From Spartinivicinus marinus (GTDB lineage Bacteria; Pseudomonadota; Gammaproteobacteria; Pseudomonadales; Zooshikellaceae): DNA of 64,000 bases. Both the position numbers and the translations under genes were made by a program. Within the stretch, counting starts at the first letter, position 1. Each line of letters starts with the position of its first letter. Location: contig NZ_JAPJZK010000001.1 of NCBI RefSeq assembly GCF_026309355.1, positions 248,001-312,000 of the forward strand. Reading direction: 5' to 3'. Shown here in pieces: positions 57,305 to 64,000 of the stretch. Under the pieces are notes generated by a model. The model saw only the letters and a list, made by a program, of their open reading frames with translations, had not been told where the DNA came from and searched no databases.

Positions 57305-58330
57305 ATGACATTATTTAATATTAAAAAGCGCATTGCTTTTTTGGTTTTATTAGTACCACTTTCTCTTTTATTTTCCTCTGTTTCCAACGCCGCTACCTCA
57401 CTTCGCGTGATGACTTTTAATATCATGCAATTAGGCTATCAAAACTGGGACCAAAGTAATCGGCTGCAACGTACACCCAATGCTATTCGACAATTAAATA
57501 ATTTACCTGATGTTATTATTTTTAATGAAGCATTTACAGATAGTGCATATTCAACAATTACCTCTCATTTAGCAGACCTTTATCCCTATAGCACACCCGT
57601 AGTCGGACAAAGTTGCTCTGGCTATGGCTGGCATTCCCTCAATGGTGATTGTTCTAGTAGTGCCGTTGTGATTAGAGGCGGCGTATTTATTATGAGTCGT
57701 TATCCTATAACTGAGCAACATGCTTATATCTATCGAACTTCCCACTCTAAAACCTGGGACTATTGGGCTAACAAAGGCGCTGCGTTAGTTAAAATCAGTA
57801 AAAATGGCATGACATTTAATGTGGTCGGCACTCATTTGCAAGCGGATGAAAATGATGCACCCGATGCCCATAATTATCGCATGAATCAATTAAAAGAAAT
57901 GAATAGTTGGATTAAAAATACGTTGCAGGTACCTTCCTACCAGCCGGTCATTATTGCCGGGGATTTAAATGTCGAGTTTAGTAAGTCCCAGCATGTCAAT
58001 GATATGAAGGCAGCTTGCCAATGCCAACTTAATTACATTCAATCAAACTATGGTTCATTTTCTTCCAGCACCAATTGGGTAGCGAAAGCCAACGCTTATT
58101 CCAGTGGATTCAGCTTATTTTACAATGACACTTTAGACTATGTGATGAGTCATAACGGCTATAAACAGCCTCGTAGCACTACTAATATGGAAGTTATTCC
58201 ATTAAAGTCAGATCAAAGCTGGTACTGGAGTTATTTAAGCGGTAGCTGGGGACAGGGTATTTACAGTAATGGTTACTATAGCGACTTATCAGACCATTAC
58301 CCTGTGGTTAGTACTTTCACCTATTATTAA
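57305..58330 (+). CDS. Secreted sphingomyelinase C, neutral type
   Basis: The protein has 341 residues with a signal peptide of about 29 residues (SSVSNA cut). The endonuclease/exonuclease/phosphatase fold shows N39 (MTFNIMQ), E75 (IFNEAF), H177 (GTHLQAD), D220 and N222 (GDLNVE) and D330-H331 (SDHYPV). The HLQAD wording and the aromatic WYWSY hairpin resemble bacterial neutral sphingomyelinases such as those of Bacillus and staphylococcal beta-toxin. The enzyme splits sphingomyelin to ceramide and phosphocholine and damages host membranes. TTTGAAGGTGTACC precedes the ATG. It is monocistronic with its own terminator. A sphingolipid-directed GH5 enzyme lies elsewhere in the window. Confidence 0.88.
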   Translation: MTLFNIKKRIAFLVLLVPLSLLFSSVSNAATSLRVMTFNIMQLGYQNWDQSNRLQRTPNAIRQLNNLPDVIIFNEAFTDSAYSTITSHLADLYPYSTPVVGQSCSGYGWHSLNGDCSSSAVVIRGGVFIMSRYPITEQHAYIYRTSHSKTWDYWANKGAALVKISKNGMTFNVVGTHLQADENDAPDAHNYRMNQLKEMNSWIKNTLQVPSYQPVIIAGDLNVEFSKSQHVNDMKAACQCQLNYIQSNYGSFSSSTNWVAKANAYSSGFSLFYNDTLDYVMSHNGYKQPRSTTNMEVIPLKSDQSWYWSYLSGSWGQGIYSNGYYSDLSDHYPVVSTFTYY

Positions 58331-58353
58331 GCTTTTAAAAAAATTAAACTCAC

Positions 58354-58389
58354 AAAAAAAACCACCTTATAATAACGGTGGTTTTTTTT
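58354..58389. terminator. Terminator between sphingomyelinase gene and aroC
   Basis: ACCACC and GGTGGT form the stem core, flanked by eight A residues and eight T residues. It can end both convergent genes. Confidence 0.88.
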
Positions 58390-58423
58390 GTAGAATAAAT
58401 TCAAATATACATAAAACGTCTTA

Positions 58424-59521
58424 CTATTTAACCTCTCCTGAAATTACCGGCGTGGGTGATACCACATCAGCATTTTGAGCTCGATGGCGCAGCCAATGAT
58501 CCATTAATACCAGCGCTAACATGGCTTCGGCAATAGGTGTGGCTCGGATACCAACACAAGGATCATGACGACCTTTGGTCACCACTTCGATCGGTTGACC
58601 ATGAATATCGACACTTCGCCCTGGTAAATGCAGGCTGGAAGTGGGCTTTAAAGCCATCCGGGCCACAAGGGTTTGTCCAGTGGAAATACCACCTAATACG
58701 CCACCCGCATGATTTGATAAAAAACCTTCTGGGGTTATTTCATCCCGATGTTCAGTGCCTTTTTGATTGACCACGGCAAAGCCATCACCGATTTCCACCC
58801 CTTTAACGGCATTAATACTCATTAGAGCATGGGCAATGTCTGCATCCAACCGGTCGAAAATAGGTTCACCTAAACCGGGGATTAACCCTGACGCCATCAC
58901 GGTCACTTCTGCACCGATTGAGTCTCCCGATTTTCTTAGCGCTTGCATATAGTCTTCAAGCTGAGGGATTTTGTCAGGATCAGCGGAAAAAAACGGGTTT
59001 TGGTTAACCCCACTCATATCCACACAGTCCAGCTCAATTGGACCTAATTGAGATAAGTAGCCCTGAATAATAACTCCTTGCTGGGCCAGGTATTTTTTGG
59101 CAATAGCCCCCGCAGCAACTCGCATGGCTGTTTCTCTGGCAGACGAGCGACCACCGCCACGGTAATCACGAAAGCCGTATTTTTGGGTATAGGTATAGTC
59201 TGCATGGCCAGGGCGAAACTGGTCTTTGATATTGGAGTAATCCTTTGAGCGCTGATCCGTATTTTCAATCACCAGCCCTATCGGCGTGCCTGTGGTTTTA
59301 CCCTCAAACACCCCCGATAAAATTTTTACCTGATCTGGCTCCCGACGCTGAGTGGTAAATTTAGACGTACCTGGCTTACGGCGATCCAGTTCCAATTGCA
59401 AATCGGCTTCACTAACCGGCAACCCTGGTGGGCAACCATCAACTATACAGCCTAAAGCAGGGCCATGACTTTCACCAAAGGTAGTGACCGTAAATAACTT
59501 ACCAAATGTGTTTCCTGACAT
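58424..59521 (-). CDS. aroC: Chorismate synthase
   Basis: The protein has 365 residues. It makes chorismate from EPSP and needs reduced FMN. Family signatures are [22 protein letters not shown] near the start, the FMN segment [22 protein letters not shown], and the C-terminal [17 protein letters not shown] with arginine-histidine contacts. It follows prmB by 11 bp, an order found in pseudomonads. Chorismate supplies the tryptophan genes trpFBA here and folate synthesis with folC/folE. Confidence 0.98.
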   Translation of the reverse strand: MSGNTFGKLFTVTTFGESHGPALGCIVDGCPPGLPVSEADLQLELDRRKPGTSKFTTQRREPDQVKILSGVFEGKTTGTPIGLVIENTDQRSKDYSNIKDQFRPGHADYTYTQKYGFRDYRGGGRSSARETAMRVAAGAIAKKYLAQQGVIIQGYLSQLGPIELDCVDMSGVNQNPFFSADPDKIPQLEDYMQALRKSGDSIGAEVTVMASGLIPGLGEPIFDRLDADIAHALMSINAVKGVEIGDGFAVVNQKGTEHRDEITPEGFLSNHAGGVLGGISTGQTLVARMALKPTSSLHLPGRSVDIHGQPIEVVTKGRHDPCVGIRATPIAEAMLALVLMDHWLRHRAQNADVVSPTPVISGEVK

Positions 59522-59532
59522 TGTTCTTATAC

Positions 59533-60474
59533 CTAAACTGCTTTATTAATCTGAGTTTGGAATACTGGCTGAAATTGTTTGCAGTCCGCAGCACTCAATA
59601 CAAACACACCATGGCCTCCCTGTTCAAACTCCACCCAGGTAAACGGCACCTGTGGAAACTGTTCTTCTAACGCCCACTGACTATTACCCACCTCTACCAC
59701 TAATAGCCCATCATCGGTTAAGTAGTCAGCTGCTTTTGCTAAAATATGTTTGACTAAATCTAACCCATCATCACCCGCTTCTAACCCCAGAGCCGGCTCA
59801 TGATGAAACTCAGCTGGCATATCTGCCATATCTTCAGCATCCACATAAGGAGGATTGCTCACGATCAGTTGGTAACGATGCTGAGATAATGCTTGATATA
59901 AATCAGATTGCACCAGTGATACTCGGTGAGCCAGCTCATGCTGGTCAACATTAATGGTCGCCACCTGGAGTGCATCTGTTGAAATATCCGCTATATCCAC
60001 TTGCGCCTCTGGAAACGCATAAGCACAGGCAATACCAATACAGCCACTGCCTGCACATAAATCCAGCACACGATCAACGGAGCTAGCGACCAGCCAAGGA
60101 CGAAACTGGTTATTAATTAATTCAGCAATGGGCGAGCGAGGAACCAGCACCCGCTCATCTACATAAAAAGGTAACCCACAAAACCAGGCTTGATTGACCA
60201 GATAGGCTGTTGGAATTCGCTGCTCAATTCGCTGATTAATTAAAGAAGCGACATGCTGCTTTTCATCATCAGTTAAATGACAATCAAATAATGGCTGCTC
60301 TATATCCCAGGGTAGCGCCAAACTTTGTAACACCAAATGCACAGCTTCATCCCAGCTGTTATCTGCACCATGGCCATAAAACAAATCGGCCTGATTAAAT
60401 CGGCTATAGGCCCAGCGGATAAAATCTCGGATGGTAGTTAACCCTTGAAACGATGGGGTTTGTTGTAGCTGCAC
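59533..60474 (-). CDS. prmB: Ribosomal protein L3 glutamine methyltransferase
   Basis: The protein has 313 residues. [14 protein letters not shown] (138-151) binds SAM and NPPY (207-210) holds the glutamine amide. The N-terminal helical domain and [35 protein letters not shown] are typical of PrmB. It methylates a glutamine of L3 in the large subunit; homologue PrmC, with a different N-terminus, acts on release factors. It is divergent from smrB, the same neighbour as in E. coli. Confidence 0.95.
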   Translation of the reverse strand: MQLQQTPSFQGLTTIRDFIRWAYSRFNQADLFYGHGADNSWDEAVHLVLQSLALPWDIEQPLFDCHLTDDEKQHVASLINQRIEQRIPTAYLVNQAWFCGLPFYVDERVLVPRSPIAELINNQFRPWLVASSVDRVLDLCAGSGCIGIACAYAFPEAQVDIADISTDALQVATINVDQHELAHRVSLVQSDLYQALSQHRYQLIVSNPPYVDAEDMADMPAEFHHEPALGLEAGDDGLDLVKHILAKAADYLTDDGLLVVEVGNSQWALEEQFPQVPFTWVEFEQGGHGVFVLSAADCKQFQPVFQTQINKAV

Positions 60475-60578
60475 AAAAATACTCCAGCAAAAATATGATC
60501 TATTTTAAAAGGTAGCCTTGAGTGAAAGCATTAGAGCCGCTATTGTAGCGCAATTTAGATATATTGTATTAAAGCAGT

Positions 60579-61196
60579 ATGCCAAAGCAGCCGAAAAACA
60601 CCACTCCCCCTCCATTACCAGCCAATGAAATTGCAGAATTTTTGGCTGAAGTGCATGATGTGGATTTTGTTTTTCAACCAGCCACTGTCGCTATCCCCTC
60701 AGAGCTGCCAGAACCATCAGCCACCCAACAAGCTAAACAACAAGCGGCAACTGTCGACACCAACGGTGTAACTGTAGATGGTTTGTCTGAAGGTTATGTT
60801 CCACTAATTGGGCCTGAAGAAAAAGTAGAGTATTACCAGCCCGGTATCCAGTTAGGTCACTTCCAGCAACTGAAGCAGGGTAAGTTTTCAATTGATTACC
60901 AACTGGACTTACACGGTTATCGTATTGATGAGGCCCGCAAGCTTGTGGTTGAATTTTTACAGTTTTGCCAACGCCAAGGTTATCGCTGCGTCAAAATCAT
61001 TCATGGCAAGTCCCATCGCAACTTTGGCAAACGCCCTACCTTAAAAAGCTACCTGAATACTTGGCTCAGGCAACTACCCAATGTAATTGCCTTTTGTACC
61101 ACTCCCGCCCATGCCGGTGGTAATGGTTCAATGTTCATTCTGCTTAAAAAAAAGGGGGGCCGTAAAAGGCAAAAAAATACTTTACCCGTTAGTTAG
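60579..61196 (+). CDS. smrB: SmrB-type Smr-domain endonuclease
   Basis: The protein has 205 residues. The C-terminal Smr domain (about 105-193) has the DLHG catalytic motif (110-113) and IHGKSH (141-146). An N-terminal part of about 80 residues is proline- and alanine-rich and likely flexible. In E. coli SmrB (YfcN) recognises collided ribosomes and cuts mRNA between them. It is divergent from prmB and is followed by folE 42 bp later, so smrB and folE may share a transcript. Confidence 0.92.
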   Translation: MPKQPKNTTPPPLPANEIAEFLAEVHDVDFVFQPATVAIPSELPEPSATQQAKQQAATVDTNGVTVDGLSEGYVPLIGPEEKVEYYQPGIQLGHFQQLKQGKFSIDYQLDLHGYRIDEARKLVVEFLQFCQRQGYRCVKIIHGKSHRNFGKRPTLKSYLNTWLRQLPNVIAFCTTPAHAGGNGSMFILLKKKGGRKRQKNTLPVS

Positions 61197-61238
61197 CTTA
61201 ACGTAGGGTATGCCTTCAAATTTAGGCAAGGTTACATC

Positions 61239-61781
61239 ATGGAACAGGCATTTAGTAAAATTATCGAAGCCATTGGCGAAGATGTCAGCCGTCCTGGTTT
61301 AAAAGACACTCCAGCGCGTGCTGCCAAAGCAATGCAGTTTTTAACTCGCGGCTATCAACAAAGTCTTGAGGAAGTCGTTAATGACGCATTGTTTCCTTCT
61401 GATAACGATGAGATGGTGTTAGTAAAAGACATTGAGCTTTATTCGCTTTGTGAACATCACCTGTTGCCTTTTATTGGCAAGTGCCATGTCGCCTATTTAC
61501 CAACAGGCAACGTCTTAGGTTTATCCAAAGTTGCCCGCATTGTTGACATGTTTGCCCGCCGCCTGCAAATTCAAGAAAACATGACCCGACAAATTGCCGA
61601 AACCATTGAGCAAGTGACAAATGCCAAAGGAGTTGCGGTGGTGATTGAAGCCAAGCATATGTGCATGATGATGCGAGGCGTTGAAAAGCAAAACTCCGTA
61701 ATGAAAACCTCTGTAATGCTGGGTCAATTCAGAAAAAGCGAAAATACCCGCTTTGAGTTTTTATCGCTGATTAAAGATTAA
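61239..61781 (+). CDS. folE: GTP cyclohydrolase I
   Basis: The protein has 180 residues. It opens GTP to dihydroneopterin triphosphate for folate. The zinc ligands are C71 (LCEHHLLP), H74 in the same motif, and C142 (KHMCMMMRG). [14 protein letters not shown] near the start and [19 protein letters not shown] are typical of the zinc-dependent FolE type. AAGGTTACATC precedes the ATG. Together with the FolC gene it covers the first and last steps of folate synthesis. A structured repeat follows the stop. Confidence 0.97.
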   Translation: MEQAFSKIIEAIGEDVSRPGLKDTPARAAKAMQFLTRGYQQSLEEVVNDALFPSDNDEMVLVKDIELYSLCEHHLLPFIGKCHVAYLPTGNVLGLSKVARIVDMFARRLQIQENMTRQIAETIEQVTNAKGVAVVIEAKHMCMMMRGVEKQNSVMKTSVMLGQFRKSENTRFEFLSLIKD

Positions 61782-61795
61782 GTAAGACGAAATAT

Positions 61796-61959
61796 TTTCG
61801 CAAAAAGCTAGCGGATATGGGGTGACAGGGTGTTCATAGCTAAGGCATGGATGCCTTTTTAGCGCTTGATGGGCCAGGGATGGCACTTCAAGCGCGGCGG
61901 AAGAATATCCTGTTATTCCATATCGGACACTAGACTTATTTTCAACACCCTTTCGCGAC
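61796..61959 (+). repeat. Structured intergenic repeat, copy B (after folE)
   Basis: This element is the partner of 29308-29465. The 61-bp block at 61899-61959 is nearly identical to the other. AGGGTGTTC (61827-61835) pairs with GAATATCCT, where the C-to-T change keeps the pairing as G-U. The central hairpin is AAGGCATGGATGCCTT, with a compensated change from GGCC/GGCC to GGCA/TGCC, followed by a second hairpin GCCAGGGATGGC. AACACCC lies at 61944-61950. Confidence 0.75.
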
Positions 61960-62006
61960 GCCATCAAAAGGAGAAGGCACTAGCAGTGTAGTTTTGCCAC
62001 CCCCAA

Positions 62007-63017
62007 CTACCGAATCACCACTTTGCCGCCATTTCCATTATTCTTCCCGCCATTTTCCCGCTGATGAGCTTCAAACCGATCCAACACATCCCTAGCAATC
62101 ACCTGCCCCATTTGAATTAGCTCTGGCCCTTTATGAAACTCATAAAAGCGGCAAATACTTTTGGGAATACCGATTAAAACATCCGGCGGATGTGCCGCCA
62201 GCTTGTAACGTGTTAATGCGCCCTGCATCGTTTCCAAAGACTCGTTGATAATATCCAGCATCCCCCGCTTTAACACGGGGTCGTCCCCTTCTACGACACT
62301 GGTAAATTCATCTTTACGCGACTCACGAAACCCTTGAGTACGCAACTTTAGCTGAGCAAACCAGCGATCAAGAGCTGTCGGCGCCTGAGGCTGAACCACT
62401 ACCTGTTGACTAGTAGGCAGATCAAGCCCATCATCATCAGCACTTAAGTCAACCGCAACAATTAAGTCACTATGGGCAGATACCGTTGGGGCAATAGGCA
62501 GCGGGTTTAATACGCCACCATCAACAAATAGTCGTGACCCAATTCGAACTGGAGTAAAAATACTGGGTATGGCAATGGAAGCACGTATGGCTTCAAGCAA
62601 GGGGCCAGATTGGAACCACACCTCACGTTGTGCTTCTAAATCAGTGGCAACTGCCGTATAAGGGATTGGTAGCGACTCAATGGCACAGTCACCCACCATT
62701 TCCCGCAATACCTCAAATACTTTATTGCCTTTTAAAGCCCCCTGACCTTTTAAGCGCAAATCCAACAGCCTTACTACATCAAGGGTGTTCAACTCACTTA
62801 CCCAAGCTTCAAAATCAGACAGTTTGCCAGCGGCATAAATACCACCCACTAATGCCCCCATTGAACAGCCAGCGATACATTTAATTTGATAACCACGACT
62901 CGTGAGTTCTTCTATGACACCAATATGGGCATAACCTCTTGCTCCACCACTACCCAATACTAACGATACTGTTTTTTGCATATTAGCGATGGTAACGATC
63001 TCTTGTGTACTACTCAT
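62007..63017 (-). CDS. Patatin-like phospholipase, RssA type
   Basis: The protein has 336 residues. The oxyanion loop is GSGGARGYAH (22-31), the nucleophile S52 is in GCSMG, and D166 is in DGGVLNP, so the catalytic dyad is complete. The core matches RssA/YchK-type intracellular patatins. A C-terminal 120 residues includes a long helix region ending in a low-complexity GGKNNGNGG tail. The start could also be the ATG twelve residues later. It is followed upstream by an alpha/beta hydrolase, 34 bp away, likely the same operon. The lipid substrate is unknown. Confidence 0.9.
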   Translation of the reverse strand: MSSTQEIVTIANMQKTVSLVLGSGGARGYAHIGVIEELTSRGYQIKCIAGCSMGALVGGIYAAGKLSDFEAWVSELNTLDVVRLLDLRLKGQGALKGNKVFEVLREMVGDCAIESLPIPYTAVATDLEAQREVWFQSGPLLEAIRASIAIPSIFTPVRIGSRLFVDGGVLNPLPIAPTVSAHSDLIVAVDLSADDDGLDLPTSQQVVVQPQAPTALDRWFAQLKLRTQGFRESRKDEFTSVVEGDDPVLKRGMLDIINESLETMQGALTRYKLAAHPPDVLIGIPKSICRFYEFHKGPELIQMGQVIARDVLDRFEAHQRENGGKNNGNGGKVVIR

Positions 63018-63051
63018 AGGGTTTTACATTGCTTCATTAAGATAACCGTTG

Positions 63052-63954
63052 TTATTCACTCAGCCAGTGATGGATTTCATCAGCGATTGTTCCTACTGTT
63101 TCCTGCTCTAAGTGAAAATGATGATGGCCCGGAACGACGATACAAGCGGCTTCAGCCAACCAATGATTGGCACACTGTTGTAGTTTATCGGGAAAGAGTC
63201 CTTGTTCTGCCACCAGTAATAAAAGTTTAGCTTGAATTGCTTTGATAAAAGCACCTGCTTGGTTTTCTGTTAAACGCCAACGTGAAGGTAATTTTAAACG
63301 CGAGTCATAACGCCAGCGATAACTACTGCCACCTTGCACTGGCTCAAGCCCATAAGCTGTCAGCAGCCAAGCCGCTTCAAAAGACAACTTACCTTGTAGC
63401 TGTCTTATTTTTACTGCTTGTCTGACCGATTCATAACTACGGCTTGATTTAACTAAAATAGGCTCTTGCTCTAAGGTTTTGCGCAACTGTTGGGGAGTAT
63501 CTTCATCACGGCAGGTAAATGGAATTAGCCCATCTAATAAAATTAGCCGCGCTACTTTTTCTGGGTAACAGCCTGCATACATAGCCGAAACGATGGCCCC
63601 TAACGAGTGCCCAATTAATGATGCCTGATCAATATTCAACCCCATTAAAATAGAACGAATATCAGCTACATAATCCCATAATAAATAAGCACCTTCCCCA
63701 ACCCTAAAATGGCTCTTACCATGCCCAGTTAAATCAACAGCAATAATATGCTGGTCTGGTAACTGTGCGGCTAGCTGAGCAAAACTGGCTGCATTATCCA
63801 GCCAACCATGAAAAGCCAGCCAAGGCGCTTTATCGGCGGGCCCCCATGCCAATCCAGCCCAGGTTTGTCCTTGATGTTTGATGGTAATAGGCCGCGCTGT
63901 ATTTAACGTTGTTTCAATTAAAGGGGAAACCAGGCCGGAGCTGTTGTATTGCAT
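63052..63954 (-). CDS. Alpha/beta hydrolase
   Basis: From the ATG at 63954 the protein has 300 residues; a TTG eight codons upstream is an alternative. It shows WLAFHGWLDNAASF (oxyanion), S117 in GHSLG, and a histidine within PGHHHFH near the C-terminus. The HGWLDN wording is typical of serine-hydrolase-like (SERHL) proteins, whose substrates are not known. It is cytoplasmic, without a signal peptide. It lies 34 bp before the patatin gene and overlaps a partial frame from the right edge. Confidence 0.88.
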   Translation of the reverse strand: MQYNSSGLVSPLIETTLNTARPITIKHQGQTWAGLAWGPADKAPWLAFHGWLDNAASFAQLAAQLPDQHIIAVDLTGHGKSHFRVGEGAYLLWDYVADIRSILMGLNIDQASLIGHSLGAIVSAMYAGCYPEKVARLILLDGLIPFTCRDEDTPQQLRKTLEQEPILVKSSRSYESVRQAVKIRQLQGKLSFEAAWLLTAYGLEPVQGGSSYRWRYDSRLKLPSRWRLTENQAGAFIKAIQAKLLLLVAEQGLFPDKLQQCANHWLAEAACIVVPGHHHFHLEQETVGTIADEIHHWLSE

Positions 63955-64000
63955 GAATGATTTGTCCTGCTGTGCCAATAGGGTCTTCCAAAGGAAACAT
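63914..64000 (-). CDS. Possible C-terminal end of an upstream gene
   Basis: An open minus-strand frame enters at the right edge and stops at 63914, giving the last 28 residues or so (including IGTAGQIIHAIQQLRPGFPFN). It would overlap the alpha/beta hydrolase start by 41 bp. With only this fragment it cannot be named and may be chance. Confidence 0.3.
   Translation of the reverse strand: MFPLEDPIGTAGQIIHAIQQLRPGFPFN

Overview
The window is a chromosomal stretch of a moderately AT-rich gammaproteobacterium. Amino-acid, purine and folate genes lie in an order I recall from Pseudomonas: leuC-leuD-leuB-asd-fimV-truA-trpF-(trpBA)-accD-folC-dedD ... cvpA-purF-metZ, all on the minus strand. The aroC-prmB / smrB-folE group near the right end also looks pseudomonad-like. 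Gene content suggests a marine, facultatively anaerobic, denitrifying member of the Oceanospirillales/Hahella/Zooshikella type. This assignment is an inference from layout and protein style; no 16S or tRNA gene is present.

Layout. 1-5.7 kb: partial miaE, a UspE-like stress protein with an FNR/Anr-type promoter, acnB, and a NADAR-RibA fusion. 6.1-9.7 kb: an orphan gene, then a three-gene operon of cysteine synthase (CysM), a JAMM peptidase, and one protein that joins a MoaD/CysO-like sulfur carrier, an E1-like MoeB/MoeZ domain and a rhodanese. 9.7-13.6 kb: moxR-DUF58-tgpA. 13.9-17.4 kb: small accessory genes and a secreted GH5 endoglycoceramidase-like enzyme. 17.6-21.0 kb: metZ, purF, cvpA. 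21.1-40.5 kb: an approximately 20-kb block between cvpA and dedD, which I recall as adjacent in Pseudomonas. It holds a zinc-ribbon protein, norD, norB, norC, nirQ, a cytochrome c, nirS, nirC, F, D, L, G, H, J and N, a periplasmic PilJ/NarX-like protein, a duplicated-domain lipoprotein and an 850-residue protein of unknown function. 40.8-55.3 kb: dedD to leuC. 55.4-58.3 kb: a LysR regulator, a SixA-like phosphatase and a secreted sphingomyelinase. 58.4-64 kb: aroC, prmB, smrB, folE, a patatin-like protein and an alpha/beta hydrolase.

How the genes work together. The nor/nir block encodes nitrite reduction to NO (NirS) and NO reduction to N2O (NorCB). It also encodes the AAA+/VWA activators (NirQ, NorD) and most of the heme d1 pathway; NirE is not in the window. 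FNR/DNR-type palindromes sit before norD, norC and between nirQ and the cytochrome gene, and one more lies before the Usp gene, so these genes are probably induced together at low oxygen. The cysM operon looks like a compact version of the CysO/Mec+/MoeZ cysteine route of actinobacteria.

Two kinds of intergenic element stand out. One is a pair of about 160-bp structured repeats (after nirS and after folE) whose sequence differences preserve base pairing. The other is a 110-bp inverted-repeat element filling the nirL-nirG gap, inserted into a short TATA-CCAATACGAAGGG-TATA motif that recurs uninterrupted elsewhere in the window.
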